Translations under genes and position numbers: made by a program
Shown: one piece after another, positions 25,278 to 36,230 of the stretch
Layout of the letters: every line of letters starts with the position of its first letter
Numbering within the stretch: position 1 is the stretch's first letter
Notes under the pieces: model-generated
What the model saw: the letters and a program-made list of their open reading frames with translations, nothing else
Database searches by the model: none
Told to the model about the DNA's origin: nothing
DNA from: Monomorium pharaonis
Lineage: Eukaryota > Arthropoda > Insecta > Hymenoptera > Formicidae
Reading direction: 5' to 3'
Length of the DNA: 64,000 nt
Assembly: GCF_013373865.1 (NCBI RefSeq)
Contig: NC_050469.1
Location: 30,075,046 to 30,139,045 of the forward strand

Positions 25278-25563
25278 CAGCATCTCACGTCTAGTCCTCA
25301 AAATTCAACTATTGACAGGACGTCTTTTAACGATAGAATTCTATAGATTTAGTCTTCTCTGTGGTCGTATATTTGAAATACGGTGAGATGCTATTATGTG
25401 ATTTTGGAAGTTAGCATCTCATTTATAAAAATTTAATTAAAATACGTAATTCAACGGAACTATCGTTGAAATCTATTAAGAACTGTAGAACTATGCTGGA
25501 TGCAAGTAATTCTGCAGTATTTTTATGAGATGCTAAACTTTGAGATGCTAACTTTACACACGT

Positions 25564-25572
25564 GATTACTAT
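25564..25572. repeat. 9-bp target site duplication, right (foldback element 2)
   Basis: GATTACTAT, identical to 23769-23777. Confidence 0.9.
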
Positions 25573-27061
25573 CACGTGTACAAAATACAGATCAAAATTA
25601 TTGAGAAGCGATATATCTCAATATAAATAAATACATTAGTAACGTGCGATACCTTCTCTGACTGTATCATAATGTGCATATATTTGTGTGACAAGATCCA
25701 TTCTATTCATACACTCCTATTCCATTTGGAGTCCATCATTCAGTTCATGCAATCAGCACGTCGAAGTTCTAGTGAAGATCTGATACCAGTAGGAGGGAAA
25801 TCGTGGTAGTACTTTGTTCGATTAAAGCGAGATACGCCTTGTCCTTGCAACGTTCACAGGATCGATACAAATGAGCACGATTTCCCTTTATTGATAGTAG
25901 GATCGTTTAGTCCTAGCTATCGTGTGACAAGAAGAGCGAATCGTGACACTGAGATAAAATCGAGACGTCATAAAATCATTGATTTTCTACTAAAGTTAAA
26001 AATTTTGATAATATTTTAAATTTTATAGCATACTCTTAATTAAGATCTATTTTTTATACGCTTAGCACAATTTATTTATTAATATTTTAAGAGTATCGGT
26101 TATCTACATGTTTAATGTCACTAATTGTAGGAAGCAACATTTTATTCCTTCTTCTCGTTACATACTTACTTGCATGCTCGATTTATTTGCCTTCATAAAA
26201 GTTCTTTAATGTCGTATAATCGTTAAGAATCACAACGCGTAGAGGAGGGTTGGTTGGGTAATGAACGTGCGACAGATGCATAAGTATTATGGCGAGGCTT
26301 CGGGAGTTATTCCGCTCAAGTATTCCAGAAGTGTTCCGCTCGTAAAAACCAATTCTTTCGCTTTTATATCCGCGGAACACAGCCGCGCGCGGCGACTGTG
26401 TTTGTACGACGGCAAGAAACCGGCTCGTAGAATGAGTGGTTTTAGAAGCTGCAGCTTCTCGTAGGCCGGTGGCTGCGGGTGCGCCAACAAAAACGGTAAC
26501 CTCGAACTTCAGACGTGAAAGAGTTCCGTAAATTCGTGAAACACGCGACGGCGTGTTACGCGAGGTGGTACTTGTGACGTGGTACTTCGTTCAGGCTAGG
26601 TGTACAACAGTGATGAAACTCTCGTATCCATTTATTGATTTTCTACACGTGCCTTGCAATTTTCTCCTGCTCACGTTTTACTGTGAAACTGAAACAATTG
26701 TGTATCGTAAGGATAACTTTTAACAATATAAAAATTTCCAAAATAAAGCTTTCTGTTCTTTCTTAAACCAGAAATAAATTAATTTGAAATGGATGTAGAA
26801 AATGTTTATACTAGGTTTATACATATAAAATGTCACATTTTCGTTCATTGAAAATATTGGTACCACAATTTTGATCGTGTTACTTTCTTAGCATAATTTT
26901 ATATACAATTTAATCGTTTATTAGTTACATTCGGCTTATAATGCTTTCTGTAAAAAATATATTTTGGTTGTTTTGTTTAAAGTTTAAAATAAGGAATTCT
27001 ACTAAAATTCGCATAACTTTTTTCTACGAAAATTTTTTTAAACCAAACGCTGCATTGTTTT
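25573..27061. other. non-coding DNA
   Basis: A moderate-GC stretch (25680-26600) followed by AT-rich DNA. Open frames on opposite strands overlap at 26183-26490 without coding character. Confidence 0.5.
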
Positions 27062-27067
27062 TTTATT
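27062..27067 (-). promoter_or_regulatory. candidate polyadenylation signal AATAAA
   Basis: AATAAA on the minus strand, about 190 bases beyond the stop codon of the coding exon at 27259-27720. The sequence is AT-rich, so a chance match is quite possible. Confidence 0.3.
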
Positions 27068-27258
27068 CAAGGTATTTTTTTCAAAAATACTGTAAATGTT
27101 ACAAATAACTACAGTAGTATTAATATTAAATTTGAATTTATAAAAAAATTATACGATTAATAATAAAAATAAAACATCTATTTCAGTATCACTATCATTT
27201 ATATTTATATTTTCTATTTTCTGTATAAGTCTTGCTAAAATTGTTCACAATGTATTCA

Positions 27259-27720
27259 CTATTTTGATGGAGGTTTGTCGCCATAACCCATACTTTTTAA
27301 AAAACCGGACTTGTTTGGTTTTGTAGGAAACCCTTCTGAATTGTATTGTGCATTTACGACATGAATATATTCTAGATCTTTGAAGTAGTAGTGTGTTTCA
27401 ATTTTGTCAGTAAAAGATGCTATTGCACAGTAGAATTGCGATTTGCAAAGATTGAGTGTTCTTTGGATGACTTTTAAAGTGACATATCCCGCGTTGAAAG
27501 AGAGTGCAATGTGGATGAAGTCCATATAGAAGGTGCAGATCAGTTCGTGCGATTCCCTTGTGTAATGTGCATCGTGTGTCAGGATCAGTCTGTCCATAAG
27601 GCATTCTAGATATCTCGGCGTATCGGGATTGCGTATCTGAATGAAGGATTGACCAGGATCAATGGGGATACCGAATGTCGAATCAGGAATAGGAGTTGTC
27701 TTACCATACGTGAAACGAGA
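27259..27720 (-). CDS. unrecognised protein, probable 3'-terminal coding exon
   Basis: An open minus-strand frame of 153 residues ends in TAG at 27259-27261. It differs from other frames in the window: codons tend to begin with a purine and end with a pyrimidine, the amino-acid mix is balanced, and the frame stays protein-like upstream of the first methionine (residue 42, 27597). Features seen: SRFTYGK at the start, PDSTFGIPIDPGQSF around residues 12-26, a mostly hydrophobic, aromatic central part (residues 60-110), and a lysine/proline-rich tail ending GYGDKPPSK. There is no signal peptide or clear membrane segment. I do not recognise the family. In the same frame, an in-frame TAG lies immediately upstream of the serine at 27720. 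Before that stop the frame reads NVSTRTHSKLRG and is preceded by a good acceptor-like TTTAATCCCTAG. The exon may therefore start at an AG inside or near 27700-27720, or the gene may be a pseudogene with a nonsense mutation. Confidence 0.6.
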   Translation of the reverse strand, partial: SRFTYGKTTPIPDSTFGIPIDPGQSFIQIRNPDTPRYLECLMDRLILTHDAHYTRESHELICTFYMDFIHIALSFNAGYVTLKVIQRTLNLCKSQFYCAIASFTDKIETHYYFKDLEYIHVVNAQYNSEGFPTKPNKSGFLKSMGYGDKPPSK

Positions 27721-28059
27721 CTATCCGCGTAGCTTCGAGTGTGTGCGTGTCGATACATTTCTAGGGATTAAAGACTCTCAGGTGGTTTGAGTTTATTATT
27801 GTTATTAGAATACGAAACTTAAAGATCAAATATTATATGTAAACGCAATCTCTTGCTATGAAATGTAAAGTTAATACGGAATTGAATTCTTTTGAGATGC
27901 AGTAATTATTTGGAAATTTGTAGCATTTTTTGTTTTCTTCACTTTAGGATATATTCTTCGATATTGAGAGATAAAGAAACTATTCTCACTTCCCCCCCCC
28001 CCCAAAAAAGAAAGGAGAAAACAGCATTGAGCGAAGTGAAGAATAATGTAATTATTTGA
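27721..28059. other. spacer, possible intron
   Basis: AT-rich sequence between the coding exon and a weaker candidate exon. It holds a 12-base poly-C run at 27992-28003 and, near the exon, an acceptor-like stretch on the minus strand. Confidence 0.35.
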
Positions 28060-28266
28060 CTACTGACAGCGTGTCACTCCGCATTTCGCGCTTCGCTTGG
28101 AGTTGTCTGAAGCCAGTCGCCGTAATCTTATTTGCCTACGGAATCTCCGCTCAAAAAGGACTCGCGTCGACTCCATCGTGATCGTGATTTCATCGCGAAA
28201 GTCGATTTCATCAACTGTGGAACAAGGGTATGCTTTCATTTTGTTAGGTGAGTGAGGAGGTATCAA
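28060..28266 (-). other. weak candidate upstream exon
   Basis: A minus-strand frame of 68 residues. A methionine-initiated part reads KAYPCSTVDEIDFRDEITIT, and an acceptor-like CCCTTGTTCCACAG precedes the GTT GAT GAA codons. It lies on the same strand as, and about 340 bases upstream of, the coding exon at 27259-27720. No convincing splice donor is visible (best GTAGGC), and the second half is arginine-rich and looks random. It could be a 5' exon of the same gene or chance. Confidence 0.2.
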
Positions 28267-31200
28267 AGACCTTCGGAGGTGAGGTACGCTGTTACAAGAG
28301 GCGAGTATGAAGGGAAGTGGCGATACAAGAGGGGTGGGGGAGAAAGTTAAAAAGGTCTTCGATAGATTGTAAAGAGAGTACTCGATATAAAAGACGAAAG
28401 TAGATAAGGTAGGTAAGGAGAAAACGAATTTTGCGCGAGAAAGAGTCGAGCATTACTTCCACGACATTGCGCTAAAGATCTCTTTTTCTGCGGTACACGC
28501 TCAAAGGAGGACGTTACAACATTACAAGTACTTTACGTATCTGCCTCTCGATCGGTTACTACGCGCAGTTTCAAGTATCGTCAAATGCGTGTCACTACAT
28601 TAAATATGAATATCTTCTTTGTTCGGAGGCTGCTGCAATAGCTTCGAGCAGATGCAACGCGCTCGTATTTGTATACACACGTTTATTGTCGTTAACGATA
28701 AAATAATCAAATCGTTGCGCTTTTTAACTTTACATCACCACAGGAACATTTTCAATTATATCTGCGTTATAAAGAATGGTTGAGTACAAAGAAAAAGTAA
28801 AAAAAAAGTTTATTAATAATTTAATTAATTAAAAATTGGAGTCTGACAAAATTGAATGATCTAATTGGTCGATAGGAAGGAGACGATTATCTAACTGATC
28901 ATTATATACATAATTTTTTTTCTAATTTGAGAGATTCTCGAGAATTTGACGATATTTTCATTGAATCGAGTAGATTAAAGTAGATGTTGGAAAATTGAAC
29001 TCACGTAACAATAATGGGAAAGGAGGACAGCTTTCGTGCAGCTTTGATCGTTAGGATAAGTTAAGCTAGGGATAATAAACTAAGAAGCTTTCGCGTAATT
29101 TGTGCGGATGTTCGCTTAGGTCGTAATATCCGTAAGAGCGTTACGATTTCCCATACGTCGATATCCGGGACGCGAATAAAAAACTGTCGCGTAAAGTAAA
29201 GGAGAGCCCAAGAGGAGATGTTATTCACGGCGATAGATCGAAGGTCCTGCCGGGATCTTCGTCGAGCGATAATTTAAGCTGCTGCCGGTACTTCTCGGTT
29301 TTCTTCCATTTCCGTTTCATTCATTATTCTCTCTCTCTCTCTCTCTCTCTCGCGCCTTCTTTCATTATTGATTTTATTGTGAGCCCACGCTGTGTTTATG
29401 ACAAACGGTATTGCACGCAAGTTTAATTAAATTTATTATTCGTCTCGGAAATTTTGAAGAGCAAGTGTAACAAGTCTTATTTCTGAAAGGTCTCTCGCGG
29501 GGAGAGAATCTCGCTAAATGACTTGCCCATTTCTTGTGACATACGTAAATAATTGCTGACATAGCGATAACAAAAAACACGTGACATTAACGTGTGGGTA
29601 TATTAAGCTTGGGACATTAGTGATGAGATGCAGATTGCCACGTGTACTTCGTAACAAGGTTCGACGTTCATATAGTAGTGCAGCAAAATCATGTACACGC
29701 TACATTATAACTTAATTCTCTCGCATGTCGCTTATTAGAATATTGCACGATCGATAGAGATGGCCAGGCCATCTCCTTCCGCTCAAATTCGTTTGCGATC
29801 TTTCGCTCCGTAGGAAGTGTCCTCTACTCGAGCCCCATTTCTTCGCTTCCTTCGAGCCGTTTCCCCTTCACTTTTTATTTCCGGGGGAAGAGTGGCGATA
29901 AGGTCAAGTATAAAAGTTCTTGCCAAATGAAAAAAAAAAGAAACTCGTGGAAAAGTGGCCTTGCGCCGAGGCGGGTCATAACTCGGATCGTTCTGCCATT
30001 CGATGCTCCGCACTCGATACCGTTAAGGAAACTCCTAAAGGGCTCGACGCGGACGAGCGATCTTGTGATTTAAGGCGAACGGTATCGTTAGACCGTGATT
30101 TTCGAACCTAACGTTCTGAGCGCACACCGACGTAATGGTATGATATTCGTACGATTATATGTCTATATCGAAATAAGATTTATCGTAAATGTATGGAGAA
30201 ATCTAGAGTAAAGATATATTCTGAATGTGCACTTATCGTGATAAATATATTTTAAATAGTTCAACATATAATCAATTATAATTATTCGTTCAGCAATCGT
30301 ATGATTTTTCGTACTGGGAACACATCTTCCTTAATTTTTTTACTGACGCCTTCCGTCTCCATCTCAATTTTGTCGCGGGCATTTATCGTCCGCAGGAAGC
30401 AATTCGTAGTTTTCCAATCAGAGAACGAGAAAGACGGACTCATTTTCCGGACGGTACGCGACTTGCATTATATTCCGAAACCGGAAGCGGTCGATCAGGA
30501 AGGACTGCGCCACGAAGCAAGATAGGAGAGCTTGCACGTTTTCTCCCCTTCGTTGCCCACGGGAGCGCTACTTGAGATATTGTCTCTATTGTCCCTTTAA
30601 TCGGAAAAATCAAAGTTTTCCGAACCATTACGAGTTGTACGTGATCTCACGAGACTTAGTTTATTTCCAAAATTGATCGTAAATAGCCATTCAAATCTAG
30701 TATTTTGTATTTCAAATATCTGATTAAATCTAATATTTTCCTTATACATAATATGATTATATTCGTGATTTGATTTTTTATATCTATTACTTATTTATAA
30801 TTTAATATTATAATTGATTTTAACGTTATGTATTTTATATGGAGAGTTTAAATTGGTATTCTTGTTGTAACATTACTACACATATATTTTTTTAAATGTA
30901 ATTAGTAGTAATTAAACAATTGCCACAAAAAACCGTTTATAACAGAACTTACATTTTCGTGTGTATCAGCAAGAATATTAATAAAATGGAGAGCGTGGAA
31001 AAATATGAGAAAATTTTCGCATGTATTTCAGGTAGTCTATCGTAGCGAGTCGGCGGACAGCTTGCATTTTTTATTGGCTAGGCAGCAATTAAGCCGCTTA
31101 AATCGCCATGTCGGCGCTAATTTATGTCCTCGCTAGAAAGATCAGCGCGTAACTCGTGATTAATTGCAACTTTTACCAGAGCATCCCTTTCGTCGGAGTG

Positions 31201-32160
31201 CGGGGTCAAATTGGAGCAGGATTTTCTTGTCGATTAACGTGACGTGCATGTCCGGATTTCGTGAACATAATCACCGTCGTTACCAATGTAACCCGATTAG
31301 TTAGCAGATTTTTAAAATAAATTTCTGAGTTTATTAAAAAATGTATTTTGTAGGAAAATGCATCATTTTTTTGTGTATTTAATTTTTCGTTGTTGTTTAT
31401 GATGACAGACGTTAATTTTGGTAATATCTTGCAGCATAATCAGCAATCAGAAATTGTAACAGTTGCAATTTTTCATGATCGTTATATGTAACGTGGCGGT
31501 TATATTATTCTTCGAAGAGATAGAAAAATGAATGTGTGTTATGCAAGATGTATATGAAATAGTTAAAATCAAATTATTAACGTGATTTATCGGCTAATTT
31601 AAAAGTAGCTAAATGGCCAATTTGCCAAGTTAAGTGATCTATTTTTTGCTTGCTCGTAGATAGTACAGCGCGATGGTTTGATCGTCGGAATTAATTTACA
31701 TGATAACGAGCGGTGTGGCTAAGAAACTCGTGCACAGACCGAAAATGTTGAAACCTATCGTAGCGCTATTAGACGTTTAAGTAATTTAACCCTTTTAGAT
31801 AATCTTGTTACATTACGCTAGAATTATTTTGACAGTATTAAGATCGTAACAATTTAATTTTTTTTTAAATAGATAATAGAATATGTATTTATTAATGTCT
31901 TTGTAAGACAAATTAATTTAGATTAAAAAGATATATGTATTTATTGGTTGATAAAGTTTTTTTTTTTTTGTAAAACTTGTATACGTAAAATTCATTATTA
32001 TTATTCAGTCAATTCGTAGAAAATTGAATTCCTTTTATAAAATTATTAAAAAACAAATATTATTTTAGTGCATAAAATGTAAATTATTATTTACAAGAGC
32101 AATACCATTAGCACTAATAGCCGAAACATATAATTTATCCTTTTAAAGATTTTGCTTCGA
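28267..32160. other. non-coding DNA
   Basis: GC-richer at 28270-30600 and AT-rich afterwards. A (CT)n run lies at 29329-29351. The moderate-length frames at 29783-30111 and 30301-30628 overlap on both strands and show no domain. Confidence 0.5.
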
Positions 32161-35100
32161 TTTCTTGATTTATACTTTTGTAAAAACATTCATTAAAAAT
32201 CGCCCGAATCTATCCAGAGTCCAAAGACCATCAGTAAAATTATTAAAAGCGAGCATAAAATGCGCGCAGAGAATAAAGAAAATGCAAATAAAAAGCATAA
32301 TAACTTGCTTCAAACGACTGCATTGTGCAAAACCTCGATATATAGTACATTCTTCGTTCCGCATGCGTTGCAAGGTAGGAGGGGGGATGGAAAAAGTTTC
32401 AAAAATAAAAAAAGCATTCATGTTACGCGTGCTCGTTATCGTCCAACCCTTTCTCGCTGTCTACATGCATGCACGATGGTCAGTAAAAAAGCTGCGCGTA
32501 CTCGATATTTTGCAGAATATGCATGCATAGTTGCTTGATAATAGTAAATGTTTTCTTGCGACTATTGAAATTTTGAGATTAGTAATTTATTTGCAATCAA
32601 TATTGCATTCTAACTTTATGTAATACAATCAGCGATAATAATGCAAGGTACAGGGGCAATTTTGATTTGTATGATTCATGAAATTCGATAGATTTAATGA
32701 AATTTTGGTTTAATCTTTATAAGAATTGTTACACAATGTATGTAAAATATTTCATAAATATTCTTTTATGAAAATATAAAAATTTAATATGAAACTGCGT
32801 AATTACATCGTTATTAAATTGGATAAAAAATTAACATGAGTCATATCTGATTTTTTTAAAAGTATTATTAGTACAGACAAAACAACACATCGGTTGTTAA
32901 TTTTTTGTCTGTTGCTTATTTCTGTTGCTTTTTTAATTTATAATAAATTAATTTGTTATTGAAAAGTATTAAATATTGTAGTAATGGGTACATGAAGCAC
33001 ACTAATTTCTAATGCTCAGTTGTGTACAAATCAATATCAATGGGAATATAAGAAATAATTTAGTGGTAGACATTTTCTCCTGCTTCACATTACTTATATT
33101 ACTTTTGTGTTTTTTATTCTTTTTATTGAAATATATAATATAAACTTTTTAAATGTAATATAAGACATAGAAGTTTAATTTACAAAAATAAAATAGAGAT
33201 TATAACGTAAAATATGTACAACATAATTTAGAAAGTTTAATTTGATTTTTATATAATATTTTTGATATGTATGTAATATTTTGACACATATATAAGTTTA
33301 TATATTTACTTATTACTAAGAATCATAAAAGAAAGTTGAAGCTCGACTTTTTTTAGGACAAGTTTTGTTATCTGTACATTTTTATCCAGACAAATGAGGT
33401 GGAAGTCGATTTTGCTGACTGAGTCTTATCGATTGATAAGTGACAAAGGAAGACAATAATGGTTTGTCTTTATCATCACCGAACAATGAAAGGAAAGCAT
33501 CAATGTTTGAAGTTAAGGTGACAGTACAGAAAAATGATTGGAAATGTGATCATTGGCGTAAAGCGAGTATAGGGAAAATCGAGGGAAAGCAGCGACTATA
33601 AACGAATGCGTAACATCATGCATTATGTCGGATTTTTTACAATACATCCCACTCATGTAAAATATTAATTATTTTCACGCTTCTATCTTTTTCAACGTTA
33701 AATCAATTACGAATCGCGGAATAGCCGCTTCCGTTTATCTGATAGGTGATGAGCCCGAAATTGTAGAAATTGGTTCGTCGATATCTAAGACGTCTCGGTT
33801 CGAACCGAGGATGGTACTCAGCTTCAGCAATGGCGTCAAAGTGGATTTCATGGTGAGGTCGACGGAGGATGGACGGCGCTCGAGACAGAAGAGGATAGGT
33901 GCTGCTAGCAATGAAGAGCCGAACTCCGTCGAGCGTCATTACCTGCCATCACTTCATTGATTCAAGATGAAGTTTTAGCATAGTTGTTGAGCTCAAGTAG
34001 CCCGACCTAGGTTACTACGTTGCCGTCTTCCTGTCAGAATTCATAGCTGAAATGAGCTGTATCATATATACACCGTAGCATTAATGAACACATATACGAA
34101 AAGCAATAAATTTGTATAAGAGAATTGTAATCTTAATAGAGCACACATTCCTACAGCAATTGACAAGTCAATTAATATAATTTCTTGTAGAAACAAGACA
34201 GAAACTATTTGACTAATTTTAATTAGTAAATAATGGATTTTATATTAAAGGTTTTTAACATCTTTCTTTATAATTATGTTTGCGCGTACAATTTTACTTA
34301 ATAGTGTAATTAGAACATTCTTGCAGGAAGATGAATAGATTTTGAAATGAGAAAAATTTTTTCACCAATCTTGGACTTTAATAGCACGTACAATTTCGAG
34401 TAATGGAAACATTTAAATTGGAATTAAACCTAAAATGGACAGGCACCGTTATATTTCTAAATTGCATTTGTTATTTGCCATTAAGTTTCTACGTATCGTC
34501 GACATCTGCGTTATTAAGCAAAGTATTAAGTTTTTATAGCGCAATAAGAGCTGCTATTACATCTGGCGAAGAAATTAGAAGTGAAACGTAGCTTTAGTAA
34601 GGAGCAGTATTAATTAAGTACAGAGATTGTTTTAACTTACTCATCCGTGAACCTATTGTCAGCCTCTTTTTTACATTTTATAATACGTGCTTATTCACTT
34701 TAAATTATAGACCTGAATTGCCAATTGTTGTTAACGAGTCGGATATGTGTTATAATACAGGCGTTTATTGCAGCTCAAAGAGAGATTAATTCCAGGAACT
34801 TTCGCAAAATTTGTAACTTGCGCTGCTGTCTTTTGCGGATAATAGATAGTATCTAATTTATTGTTTTATTATTATGCTAATAACTTCCAATTGGCGATAT
34901 GTGCTTTGTATAATTGCGTTATTATTATGTGGAAAAGAGGATAATAGAATTTCCTAGCGGCGCGCACTCATGCAGTTACATCAAAATTCGAAACGATTGC
35001 TCGGCCAATAGGAACATTTTGATGTTATATTCATGGGTTATAGAGTACAATAGAGTAAGTAGCATCATTGACGGTTACCTAGTCCCATTTCTATTATTCG

Positions 35101-35400
35101 TATCGACATAAATAACATAGGCACTCCTAGGATCAGGTTAAAATAATATATTCTGCACAATAGCTAAATCACAATATATTTCACATTTAAACGTATGTAT
35201 ACATTGTGTAATAATCTGTTTAATTCTCCCAAATCAAACCTGCGTTGCAATTAAATAATGATTTGGATTGCATTGTGTACTTGAGTGAAAAAAAAAAAAG
35301 AGAAAGCAACAACGTAAACCGTGTACTAGACAGCGCTATAAATAAAGAGTTCGCAAACAAACCACTCAAATCGTTCATGTGCTATCGTCTGCTGACCACT
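32161..35400. other. AT-rich non-coding DNA
   Basis: A 121-residue plus-strand frame at 32165-32530 overlaps minus-strand and other-frame openings and is lysine-rich without recognisable features; I do not call it a gene. A 16-bp perfect palindrome, CTCGGTTCGAACCGAG, lies near 33790. Otherwise nothing seen. Confidence 0.5.
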
Positions 35401-36230
35401 TAATCGAACCTCTATATATATATATATATACACACGCACACAATATATATATATAGAAACATATATTTTCACATGTCTCACCGTTGCGGCAGCGCGGAAG
35501 TTTTCTCTCCGAAGAAACTTGCCCAATAAATAATTCCTTGTTAAGCCATCCCCGACTTGCCGCAATGGCGAGCAAAAGACATGAGGGGAAAAAGGACGAT
35601 CATCTCGATGTGCGCGAGTAAAGAGACCGCCGTTACCGTGGTGGCATTGGCGAAGGGGGTGTAGCGCGACGAGAGGGGAGGCGGTACGAGCAACAACGAG
35701 GTAGACGATAATAAATAGAACGATGGATTCAGCTCGCGATTCGGCGAGTTTCCGCGGCACTTTTATATAAATAACACAGACGAGGAGACGGTGTAGCAGC
35801 GGCTCGTAAAACTGAATTATGTCCCACCTACTCTAGCGGTAGCTCTGTCACGCCGCTCTCGCCCCAATCCACCACGCCGCGCCGCGCGGTTTTCCAGCGC
35901 GATTCACCACCGTCGTCGGCACCGTACGCCACGTGTGCACGCGATCGTACGTGGTTTCGTGCACGGTGCGTTTGTGTGAACGAGGGGAAAAACGTACGGA
36001 GGTACATTCGGAGTACAATCGTGATTGACCGGCCGGGAACAACTTTATCCATGCGGCGAATTTCTCCTCAGGGTGATTTTTAAATCCCTTTCGACGCAGG
36101 CGCGTGCCGTGATCATCTATATAGTGCCAATTGGAATTTATCGATTTCACCTTTGCCTGCTAAGCTTTGTTAGCGGACGATCGTGTTTCGCGCGGCGCGG
36201 CGCGACGCAATAAAGCGAGGCGAATACGGT
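35401..36230. other. GC-rich block with TA/CA microsatellites at its left edge
   Basis: (TA)n at about 35413-35430 and 35443-35455 flank a short CA run. The block to 36230 is CpG-rich and gives overlapping frames on both strands. TTTTATATAAATAA near 35760 resembles a TATA box, but no initiator follows at the expected distance, so no promoter is called. Confidence 0.4.

Larger units (their letters stand above)
23778..25563. mobile_element. foldback transposon 2 (G-rich core)
   Basis: A 1786-bp element with inverted arms of about 220 bp (23778-23997 and 25344-25563). The termini read inward as ACGTGTGTGAAGTTAGC and ACGTGTGTAAAGTTAGC, and a perfect 9-bp duplication flanks them. Inside are about three 164-bp direct repeats, then a 10-bp-unit minisatellite. 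A short inverted copy of the 164-bp unit junction (CAGCATCTCACGTCTAG, about 25279) lies beyond the minisatellite. There is no transposase. It shares the terminal core TGTGTGAAGTTAGCA and the duplication length with foldback element 1 but has different internal repeats, so the two are related families rather than copies of one element. Confidence 0.9.

Noticed and set aside
24624..25301. Long open frames on both strands (serine/proline/leucine-rich and arginine/glutamate-rich)
   Set aside because: Pure translation of the 10-bp G-rich minisatellite; the unit has no stop in several frames.
32165..32538. 121-residue lysine-rich frame
   Set aside because: Overlapping frames on both strands; no features beyond composition.
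33770..33810. GGTTCGAACC resembling a tRNA T-loop
   Set aside because: It is a symmetric palindrome. A five-base T-stem with correct pairing, an acceptor stem and an A-box are all missing.
35755..35800. TATA-like TTTTATATAAATAA as a promoter
   Set aside because: No initiator at the right spacing and no downstream gene seen.
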